A stretch of 14,187 bases of DNA from an uncultured Acidobacteriota bacterium (lineage in GTDB: Bacteria; Acidobacteriota; JAAYUB01). Position 1 is the stretch's first letter. Every line of letters begins with the position of its first letter. Below the pieces are notes generated by a model. The model was not told the DNA's origin. It did not search any database and saw only the letters and a list, made by a program, of their open reading frames with translations. The DNA lies in NCBI GenBank assembly GCA_937925645.1, contig CALAMB010000458.1:1-14187 (forward strand), in the 5' to 3' direction. The position numbers were made by a program, and so were the translations under genes. Shown one piece after another: positions 1 through 5,993 of the stretch.

Positions 1-1
1 G

Positions 2-475
2 CGCGACAAGCAGGCCAAGTGGGACGCCGGCGTCCAGGCCATGGCCGCCGCGGTGGCCAAGTACGAGCAGGCCGTCGCCGGCGGGGAGCTCCAGCCCTGT
101 CTGGATGCCGCCGAGGAGCTGCACGCCCGCTACGAAGGGCTGGTGCGCATGGTCCGGCCGGTGATGAAGGAGCTCGACGCCTACCACCAGGTGCTGTACC
201 AGGTGTACCACTACCAGTGGCCGGCCAAGGACCTGGCGGCGCTGCGCGCCTCGGGCGCCGAACTCGCCAAGGCGTGCGAAGTGCTCCAGACCGCGGCCGT
301 CCCCAAGCGGTTCGAAGCCAAGACCGAGGCGCTGAAGGAGGCGTTCAAGGTGCTCGGCGCCGCCACCGCCGAACTGAACCAGGCGCTGGCCGGTGAGGAC
401 TGGAAGGTCATCGACACCGCCCTGGAGACCATGCACACCCGGTACCAGGACGTGGAGAAGGTGTTCGAGAAATAG
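2..475 (+). CDS. Helical protein of unknown function, 5'-truncated
   Basis: The frame is open from base 2 with no clear start, so the gene begins upstream and only about the last 157 residues are present. A Met at base 41 is internal, since the same helical composition continues before it. The protein is almost entirely charged, Ala/Leu-rich helix. Two stretches look related: one with ELHARYEGL near the start and one with TMHTRYQDVEKVF at the end, each a His-x-Arg-Tyr helix. Between them is an aromatic segment (YHQVLYQVYHYQWPAKD) followed by a PKRFEAK turn. This suggests a helical bundle made of two related halves, perhaps periplasmic, with a His/Tyr-rich site. I do not recognise a named family. 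The gene ends in TAG and is followed by a strong terminator, so the C-terminus is complete. Confidence 0.85.
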   Translation, partial: RDKQAKWDAGVQAMAAAVAKYEQAVAGGELQPCLDAAEELHARYEGLVRMVRPVMKELDAYHQVLYQVYHYQWPAKDLAALRASGAELAKACEVLQTAAVPKRFEAKTEALKEAFKVLGAATAELNQALAGEDWKVIDTALETMHTRYQDVEKVFEK

Positions 476-507
476 CCGCCCGTCCGCACCGGATCAGAAC
501 CGATCAG

Positions 508-543
508 AGTCCCGCCGATCCGGCGGGACTTTTTCTTTTTTTT
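508..543 (+). terminator. Rho-independent terminator
   Basis: A perfect 10-bp stem (AGTCCCGCCG at 508-517, CGGCGGGACT at 521-530) closes a 3-nt loop and runs directly into a T-rich tract broken by one C. It lies 33 bp after the stop of the truncated helical gene and insulates it from the PDZ gene downstream. Confidence 0.93.
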
Positions 544-604
544 GGATGGCTCTGTGCCGGCCTGCCGCCCCGCCCGGCCGTGGTTGTCGACCTGCAGCCG
601 GGGG

Positions 605-634
605 TTGAAAAACGGGGCGGGCAGGATTTACAAT
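605..634 (+). promoter_or_regulatory. Sigma70-like promoter for the PDZ gene
   Basis: A TTGAAA box (605-610) and a TACAAT box (629-634) are separated by 18 bp, each one base from consensus. The site lies between the upstream terminator and the start at 699, and predicts transcription from about 641 with a leader near 58 nt. Confidence 0.5.
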
Positions 635-688
635 TCGGTTATCTACGGTTCCGGACCTGCTCACCTGAGAATCGATGGCGGTCGCAAC

Positions 689-694
689 AGGAGG
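689..694 (+). promoter_or_regulatory. Shine-Dalgarno deciding the PDZ-gene start
   Basis: AGGAGG lies 4 nt before the ATG at 699. The upstream in-frame ATG at 675 has no such site, so 699 is the better start. Confidence 0.75.
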
Positions 695-698
695 TGCC

Positions 699-1640
699 AT
701 GGACGCGAGACAAGCTCTTCGTCGCGGGGATCGGAAGGGACTCCGCCGGCGGAGCGGCATGATGCTGCTTCTCGGGCTGATCGCAGGGTGCTGTCTGGCC
801 GGCCTCGTAGCGGACGCTTCGCCGGCGCTGGCGCAGCAGGAGATCACCATCATCCCGGGCAAGAAGAAGGTGTGGCCGGCGCCGAGCGACCAGCAACGGT
901 TCTGGCACGAGCCGAAAACCCAACTGACCCTGGAGCAGTTCACCGCTCTGTTCAAGCGGTCCCACCCGGCCTGCCTGATCCCCGAGAACTACAACGCGGT
1001 GCTGCTGGCCAACACCGTCGAGGTGAAGCTCGACCGCAAGAAGCCCAAGAAGGACGAACTCCGATTCCACACGATCTGGTACCAGAAAAACGGCGACGGG
1101 GAGGGGAAGACCACTTACAAGCTCAAGCTGGAACCCATCACCCGCTTGGAGCTGTGGTACGTCCCGAACGTCGGGACGATGCTGCCGCGGAACCGCACGC
1201 TTCACTGGTGCGTCAAGATGTTCGCCGGCTCGGTCTATGTATTCTGCTTCGATGCCGAAAGCGCGGCGCGGGACTTCATGGACGCCACGGCCTCCATCCT
1301 GGCGGCCACCGGCCGGAAGCTCACGATGCCCAGCTACGGTATATACGTGGACAACCTCACGCCGGAGCAGGCGGAGGACCTCGGGCAGACCAGCGTGGAA
1401 TATGTCCTGGTCACGAGCGTGGCCATCGACGGGCCCGCCGACAAGGCCGGGATCCGGGCCCTGGATGTCATCCAGCAGATCAACGGGATCCCCATCCGCA
1501 ACGCGTCCCAATTCTCGGCGCTCGACACGCCCCCCGGTTCGAAATTTCCCGTGGTCCTACTGAGGCGCGCCGAAATACCCGGCAAGGAGCCCAAGCAATA
1601 CACCTGGGAAACGAAAAAGCTGGAACTCGTCGCCCGCTAG
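699..1640 (+). CDS. Exported PDZ-domain protein
   Basis: This 313-residue protein has an Arg-rich n-region, a hydrophobic core (about 21-38) and a likely signal peptidase site after ALA (residue 45). An LIAGC stretch around Cys31 could instead be a lipobox, so a lipoprotein is possible. Residues about 100-205 form a mixed alpha/beta region with aromatic strands (LRFHTIWYQ, VYVFCFDAE) and a closing helix, perhaps PH-like; I do not recognise the family. Residues about 215-300 look like a PDZ domain: a GPADKAGIRALDVIQQINGI segment matches the usual GPAxxAGIxxGDxIxxINGxxI pattern, with a partly degraded binding loop. There is no protease domain, so it is not a DegP-type enzyme. It probably acts in the envelope by binding peptide tails. 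It starts a plus-strand run that includes ankyrin and TonB-C-like genes. Confidence 0.88.
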   Translation: MDARQALRRGDRKGLRRRSGMMLLLGLIAGCCLAGLVADASPALAQQEITIIPGKKKVWPAPSDQQRFWHEPKTQLTLEQFTALFKRSHPACLIPENYNAVLLANTVEVKLDRKKPKKDELRFHTIWYQKNGDGEGKTTYKLKLEPITRLELWYVPNVGTMLPRNRTLHWCVKMFAGSVYVFCFDAESAARDFMDATASILAATGRKLTMPSYGIYVDNLTPEQAEDLGQTSVEYVLVTSVAIDGPADKAGIRALDVIQQINGIPIRNASQFSALDTPPGSKFPVVLLRRAEIPGKEPKQYTWETKKLELVAR

Positions 1641-1790
1641 ACGCGCTGGCTCAAGAACTGACTGCTTTATCGAACAGGAAAGCCGTTTGCCTGGCATATG
1701 GGGATTCTGCATGACGCTGATGATTGCCAGCGACACCTGCAGGCTGCGCACCGCCGCTGGTGATCCGCAATCGATCCCCGATTCCCGCTT

Positions 1791-1818
1791 TTCAAGCTTT
1801 CGCCGGATATGGCAGAAT
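1791..1818 (+). promoter_or_regulatory. Possible promoter of the ankyrin gene
   Basis: TTCAAG (1791-1796) and CAGAAT (1813-1818) are 16 bp apart, in the 267-bp gap before the ankyrin gene. The -10 region sits in TGGCAGAATG, close to the TGGCATAATG before the kinase-like gene at 12012. The match is weak. I see nothing else convincing in 1641-1907, and no terminator after the PDZ gene. Confidence 0.28.
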
Positions 1819-1907
1819 GATGTCCGCAATCATCGTCAGCCTGCCGATACCAGTGGTGATCCATCCGCCACTGCGGCAGCCGAGTGTTCGGGAGGAACAG
1901 AATCGAT

Positions 1908-3209
1908 ATGAGAACCATCATCGTGACACTGGCCATCCTGGGCCTGATCGGCTGGGGTGCCGGGACCGCCCGGCAGGCCGATCAGGGAACATCGGCCCAG
2001 TCCTCGCCACTTGACCTGAACCGGTTGGCTGGAGAGATCCTTCGGCAGGCCCTGCTGGAGGAGTTTTTGACCGTCGATGCCACTCCCGAAGACAAGCTGC
2101 TGATGCTGTTCATTGTGGCCCGTGTGCGCGACGCCGGCGGGATCGAGCGGACGGTGGCCCACGACCAGTCCCTTCAGCCAAAAGATTCCTACGTTCTGTT
2201 CAACGCCCGGCTGTTCGGAGACGCGGTCATCGCCGAGTTTCTGAAAACCGCGCCGGATCCTGACCGACGGCTCTTCGGGCTGACACCGCTGCAGATCGCC
2301 ACGCTCAAACACGACACCCGCAGCATGGATCTCCTCCTGGAGCGCGGCGCCGATCCGTATGCCTTTTTCGATGTCCGGGAGTTGGAGAAGCACCGGCGGA
2401 ATCCGCTGGTGAGCAATCTGCTGAACGGGTACTACAACTACCTGGTGAAGATGGATGCCGGAATCTGGAATGACACGGGGAACACCGTTTACGCCAAGAA
2501 GATGAAGGGCGCGGAATTCGAGCGCCGGCTGGCGGACAACACCCCGTTTTCGCTGGCGCAGTCCCACTTCGGAGAAGGTCTGGCGACGATCCGCAAACAC
2601 AAAGGGCCGGAAGAGGCGCTGTCTGACGCCTGCCGGTCCGCCGCCGTGGACGATATCCGAAAACTCCTCGACGCCGGGGTCAACCCCAACGCCTACGACC
2701 ACTGGCGGGTCACGCCGATGATGACGCTGGTCCGGCAGGGCGCCGGCAGAGCCGGGTACAAGGAAAGCGTGGAGCTGCTGCTCGCCCGCGGCGCCCACAT
2801 CTACGACGTGACCACTTCCCTGGACTCCGCCATCGATCGGGCGGTGGAATATGTGGAGTACCGCGCCTTGCCCGATCCGGTCCACGCGGAGGTGCTGGAC
2901 CTGTTCATCCGCCGGGTGGCGGACCAGCCGGAGGCGCTGGCCACGTTTTTCATCACCCGGAGCGCCTCGGTCAAGGGCCGGGTGCTGGACCAGCCCGTTC
3001 CTGACGTCAACCGGCATCCCGACCGGCTCCGCCCGGCGCTCTATTACGCGGTCCTGCAGAAACGGCCGGAATTCGTCGCCCGGCTGCTGGAAAAGGGGGC
3101 CGATCCGAACATCCGGGACCCTCAAGGCAGACCGCTGCTGGTGTTCGCCCGGGCGCACTCCACCGAGGAGATTGTCGATCTGCTCAACCGGGCCGGCGCC
3201 ACGGAGTGA
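1908..3209 (+). CDS. Exported ankyrin-repeat protein
   Basis: This 433-residue protein starts with a short signal peptide (MRTIIVTLAILGLIGWGAG, cleavage near residues 19-25). Ankyrin-type helix pairs occur in three blocks. The first, near 122-150, has TPLQIATLKHDTRSMDLLLERGADP. The second, near 238-300, has IRKLLDAGVNPNAYD and then VELLLARGA. The third, near 374-430, has ALYYAVLQKRPEFVARLLEKGADPN and ends in IVDLLNRAGA. The linkers are long and degenerate, so the repeats are not one continuous stack. I chose the ATG at 1908 because the signal peptide begins there; GGAGG at 1891-1895 is 12 nt away, longer than ideal. A GTG at 1884 would add eight residues. The protein probably binds other proteins in the periplasm. 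Ankyrin proteins can act as immunity proteins, but no toxin lies nearby. Confidence 0.88.
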   Translation: MRTIIVTLAILGLIGWGAGTARQADQGTSAQSSPLDLNRLAGEILRQALLEEFLTVDATPEDKLLMLFIVARVRDAGGIERTVAHDQSLQPKDSYVLFNARLFGDAVIAEFLKTAPDPDRRLFGLTPLQIATLKHDTRSMDLLLERGADPYAFFDVRELEKHRRNPLVSNLLNGYYNYLVKMDAGIWNDTGNTVYAKKMKGAEFERRLADNTPFSLAQSHFGEGLATIRKHKGPEEALSDACRSAAVDDIRKLLDAGVNPNAYDHWRVTPMMTLVRQGAGRAGYKESVELLLARGAHIYDVTTSLDSAIDRAVEYVEYRALPDPVHAEVLDLFIRRVADQPEALATFFITRSASVKGRVLDQPVPDVNRHPDRLRPALYYAVLQKRPEFVARLLEKGADPNIRDPQGRPLLVFARAHSTEEIVDLLNRAGATE

Positions 3210-3282
3210 CGCGGCGCCGCCGACCGGGATACTCGTCAAGCCGGACACTGGTTAGCGCGTTCGGGCGCGGTGCTTTCATTGC

Positions 3283-3311
3283 TTCAAACCCGGAAGGCAT
3301 TGTGCTACAGT
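3283..3311 (+). promoter_or_regulatory. Possible extended -10 promoter
   Basis: TACAGT (3306-3311) is preceded by TG one base upstream, giving an extended -10, and TTCAAA (3283-3288) lies 17 bp before it. It would serve the small basic gene at 3361 and perhaps the TonB-C-like gene, with a leader near 43 nt. Confidence 0.35.
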
Positions 3312-3349
3312 GTGACCCGACCATCGACGATTGAACAGAACGCAGACCC

Positions 3350-3355
3350 AGGAGG
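3350..3355 (+). promoter_or_regulatory. Shine-Dalgarno fixing a GTG start at 3361
   Basis: AGGAGG lies 5 nt before GTG at 3361. A TTG at 3331 opens the frame earlier but has no site, and its extra residues are not basic like the rest, so the short form is preferred. Confidence 0.7.
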
Positions 3356-3360
3356 TGCAG

Positions 3361-3519
3361 GTGGCACGCAACAACTACAAGCATGAAAAGCGCCAGAAGG
3401 ATCTGGCCCGGCAGAAAAAGCAGGAAGAGAAGCGCAAGCGCCGGCTCGAAAAGAAGATGCAGGATGCCGGGGAGCAACCGGAGACAGCGCCTCAAGAAGA
3501 AGCGGGCGAACAGGCATAG
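3361..3519 (+). CDS. Small, highly basic coiled-coil protein (52 aa)
   Basis: The predicted product has 52 residues. An N-terminal MARNNYKHEKRQKDLARQKK leads into a run of Lys, Arg, Glu and Gln (to about residue 36), then an acidic, Pro/Glu-rich tail ending EEAGEQA. The central part is one strongly charged helix without hydrophobic heptads. Small proteins with a similar RNNYxHEKRQKxLxRxKKxEEK opening are, as far as I recall, widespread and uncharacterised in delta-type proteobacteria and relatives. An RNA- or ribosome-associated role is plausible only from charge. The gene has an excellent ribosome site and a plausible promoter of its own. The next gene starts 71 bp downstream on the same strand, so they may be co-transcribed. 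Confidence 0.78.
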   Translation: MARNNYKHEKRQKDLARQKKQEEKRKRRLEKKMQDAGEQPETAPQEEAGEQA

Positions 3520-3590
3520 CCGGTCAGTCAACACTCCCGAAGCGGCCGCGTCCGGCCGGTGGAGGGTGTTTGGGGCAAAACGGAGGCATC

Positions 3591-4007
3591 GTGATCCGAA
3601 TTGTGCTATTGCTCCTGATGGTGGTGTTTTTTATCGGCGTTGCCGTCGCGGATGAACCGCCGGAGCGGAAACACCACTGCACCGGGATGATCGAATCGCC
3701 GGATCGGATCATTCTGGAGCCGGAGGCGGTTCCCGACCTGAAGATCCTGGAGCGCTCGCCCGTGAAGCGTCCGCCGGGCTGCCAGGGCAAGCTGGGCAAG
3801 GTCGCGCCGGTCTATGAGATCCTCATCGACGAGCAGGGCGAGGTGGAATGCGCCGTCATGCTGAACATGGACAGGATGGACGACGTGCCCCGCTGCGTGC
3901 TCAAGGCCCTCACCCAGGCCGTGTCGCGGTACCGGTTTTCCAAACCCGTGGATGACCAGGGCCGGCCGGCGGCCTGCTACTACTACCTGACCGTTGAGAA
4001 GCTGTGA
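3591..4007 (+). CDS. Exported stand-alone TonB C-terminal-like domain protein
   Basis: This 138-residue protein has a clean signal peptide (MIRIVLLLLMVVFFIGVAVA, cleavage before DEPPE). The rest resembles the TonB C-terminal fold: a strand YEILIDEQGEVECAVML, a helix VPRCVLKALTQAVSRYRFSKP, then DQGRPAACYYYLTVEKL, which matches the family pattern of strand, A-x-x-A helix, W/Y-x-F-x-P and final strand. It lacks the N-terminal membrane anchor and Pro-rich linker of real TonB, so it is unlikely to energise outer-membrane transport. Its five mature cysteines could form disulfides. I chose GTG at 3591 because GGAGG (3582-3586) lies just upstream and the signal peptide begins there; a TTG at 3570 adds seven unlikely residues. 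The stop codon is the first base triplet of a tandem repeat. Confidence 0.82.
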   Translation: MIRIVLLLLMVVFFIGVAVADEPPERKHHCTGMIESPDRIILEPEAVPDLKILERSPVKRPPGCQGKLGKVAPVYEILIDEQGEVECAVMLNMDRMDDVPRCVLKALTQAVSRYRFSKPVDDQGRPAACYYYLTVEKL

Positions 4008-4044
4008 ATCGGTGAATCGGTGAATCGGTCAATCGGTGAATTGG
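4005..4044 (+). repeat. 8-bp tandem repeat, five copies
   Basis: Three perfect TGAATCGG units are followed by TCAATCGG and TGAATTGG. The first unit supplies the TGA stop of the TonB-C-like gene. The rest of this convergent junction (4045-4204) holds only weak hairpins, such as GACGG-AAAA-CCGTC at 4137-4150, and no convincing terminator or gene. Confidence 0.9.
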
Positions 4045-4204
4045 GGGAAGCACAATCAAACACCGGAGCTCGATCGGTGAATGTGGCCGAGGTGGTCAGG
4101 TCCCAAGCAATCAGACCCGTAGCTGAATGGAAGAAGGACGGAAAACCGTCACCGTCTTCGAAAACTTTCAAATCACATTCCGTCCGGGTGGCCGCCGTTG
4201 CGGC

Positions 4205-5953
4205 TCACTGACGGATGGTGGCGAGGCGTCGTGATGCGGCTGAGCGAACATCCGGAGCCGGATCCTTGCTTGCCGCCGCGTCAAGCACCGCCGGGTCGGC
4301 GAGCTTCTCGATGGCGATGATGCGGACATCCGAATCGGCATCCGTTCGTGCCACCCTGGCCAGCACCGCCTGATCGGTGAGTTTCCCGGCGGCTGCGGCG
4401 CGGATCTTGGGCACATCATCCTCCAAAGCCACCCGCGCCAGCAGCGACGGTTCGGACAGGCAAGCCACCACTCCCGCCCGAATTTCGGGCAGCACGGAGC
4501 GCATCAGCGCGGACAGGTCCTCATGGGCAAACGGACCGGAACGAAACAGCTCTGCCAGCAGGGCGCCCCCATCCGCATTTGCGTCGACGAACCACGTCTG
4601 CGCTGTTTCCGGGACTACCAATATTGGCGGGAATGAGGTCTGCCACGTCATCTTCACAGCCGGAGCGCGTTCCCGTCGCAATGCGATAGTCACCGTCTCG
4701 CCCCGTACGTCCAGCTCTCCGCTGTACTTTCCTCGAGAAGAGATCTCGGCAATCTCCAGCTCGACAAACAGGCCGGGGCACCGGGACTGGACAATCGGTT
4801 CCTGGGTCGCCCGTTTGAGTCGGGCCAGGCATTCGGGAGTGTCGCGGGCGGTCCGTTTGGGGTTTCCGGACAGGTCCACCAACTGGGGTGCGGTATCGGA
4901 CATGCGAGCGATGATCCGGGCGCGGCGGATGATGGATTTCTCCGCCTCCGCCAAGCTGGCCAGTAGTCCGCTGTCGGCGAGTCGTTCAATGGCGGTGTCG
5001 CGTACGGCCGGCACCGCATCGTCGGTTGCCACCTTGGCCAGCACCGTCTGATCGTCGAGACGTCTGACGGCTGCTTCCCGGACAGAGGGTTCCGGATCCT
5101 GTGTCGCCACCCGGGCCAGCACGGAGGGATCGATCAGTTTGCCGGCCGCAGCCTTTCGGACATTCCAATTTGGATCCTCCGCCGCCATCCGGTTCAGCAC
5201 CAACTGATCGTCGATTCGGCCGACGGCGGCCCGACGGACGTCCCACGCGGCGTCCTCCGCCGCCACCCGTACCAACACGGCCGGGTCATCGATCCGGCCA
5301 ACGGCCGCCCGACGGACGTCCGGCTGCTGGTCACCGAGCGCGATCCGGGCCAACACCGCCGGATCGTTGATCCGCTCCACGGCCGCTTCGCGGATTTCCG
5401 GATTCGGCGCATCGAGCGCCAGGCGGGCCATTGCCACCGGATCGGTGATCCGCACGATGGCGGCGTTGCGGATATTCCAGGTCTTCGCCTCTCTGACCAC
5501 CTGTATCAGGCCCTCCGGATCGTCGAGCCGCGCCACCGCCAGCAGTTGGGTCGCTTCGTCGTCGTCTTCAATGGCCACCCGGACCAGCGCGGCCGGTTCG
5601 GAGAGGCGCTCGACGGCTGCCCGGCGAACGAGTTCCATCCGATCCTCCAGCGCCACTTTCGCCAGCACCGACTGGTCGGTGATCCGCTCGACCGCGATTC
5701 TGCGCGCCTCCCGGCTCTCGTCTTTTAGCGCCACCGCGGCCAACACCGACGGATCGGTGGCGCGGCGGATGGCCTGGCAGTGGATGGTGTAATTGGTATG
5801 GGCCAGCGCCCACTGGTTGAGCTTCTCGCACGCTTTCCGATTGCCGGCGGCGCACTTGGCGGCCAGCTGGTCCACATCCTGAATCTTGTCCTCGGCCCAG
5901 ACTGCGGCGTTCAAGACCAGTCCGGCAATCATGATCCATATGCAGCGCTTCAT
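4205..5953 (-). CDS. Exported HEAT/LRV-like repeat protein with inserted novel domain
   Basis: This 582-residue protein has a signal peptide ending VWA (residue 20). A cap follows with Cys34 and Cys42 in CX7C inside KCAAGNRKACEKL, like half of a Sel1-type disulfide hairpin. Residues 66-351 are eleven 26-residue units of the pattern (T/D)D(P/Q)xVLARVAxxDxxxxVRRAAVxRL, which resembles HEAT and leucine-rich-variant repeats. Residues about 352-499 interrupt them with a beta-rich domain containing RCPGL, VRGE, WQTSFP and LLAELFRSGPF. Three more units finish the protein. The same domain closes the upstream paralogue, 40 bp away, so the two form an operon. I took ATG at 5953, with GAGGTG nine bases upstream; GTG 5956 or ATG 5974 are alternatives. 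The likely role is a periplasmic binding scaffold; the ligand is unknown. Confidence 0.88.
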   Translation of the reverse strand: MKRCIWIMIAGLVLNAAVWAEDKIQDVDQLAAKCAAGNRKACEKLNQWALAHTNYTIHCQAIRRATDPSVLAAVALKDESREARRIAVERITDQSVLAKVALEDRMELVRRAAVERLSEPAALVRVAIEDDDEATQLLAVARLDDPEGLIQVVREAKTWNIRNAAIVRITDPVAMARLALDAPNPEIREAAVERINDPAVLARIALGDQQPDVRRAAVGRIDDPAVLVRVAAEDAAWDVRRAAVGRIDDQLVLNRMAAEDPNWNVRKAAAGKLIDPSVLARVATQDPEPSVREAAVRRLDDQTVLAKVATDDAVPAVRDTAIERLADSGLLASLAEAEKSIIRRARIIARMSDTAPQLVDLSGNPKRTARDTPECLARLKRATQEPIVQSRCPGLFVELEIAEISSRGKYSGELDVRGETVTIALRRERAPAVKMTWQTSFPPILVVPETAQTWFVDANADGGALLAELFRSGPFAHEDLSALMRSVLPEIRAGVVACLSEPSLLARVALEDDVPKIRAAAAGKLTDQAVLARVARTDADSDVRIIAIEKLADPAVLDAAASKDPAPDVRSAASRRLATIRQ

Positions 5954-5993
5954 CACGATGTTCACCTCGCCCATGATCTGAACTTGTCTGGCC

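Noticed and set aside
1908..3209. Ankyrin protein as immunity protein of a toxin pair
   Set aside because: No toxin gene adjoins it; its neighbours are a PDZ protein and a tiny basic protein.
1836..3248. 470-codon minus-strand frame opposite the ankyrin gene
   Set aside because: The plus strand has the signal peptide and ankyrin repeats; the minus frame shows only high-GC shadow composition.
3591..4007. Functional TonB
   Set aside because: It lacks the N-terminal anchor and periplasm-spanning linker, has a cleavable signal peptide, and no ExbB/ExbD genes are nearby.
4005..4044. CRISPR array
   Set aside because: The units are 8-bp direct tandem repeats without spacers, and no cas genes are present. 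The same reasoning applies to the heptamer arrays.
4075..4185. tRNA-Ser-like fragment (TGGCCGAGGTGGTCA D-arm look, TTTCAAATC T-loop look)
   Set aside because: The T-stem does not pair, only five of seven acceptor pairs form and no anticodon stem is visible; at best a remnant, more likely chance.
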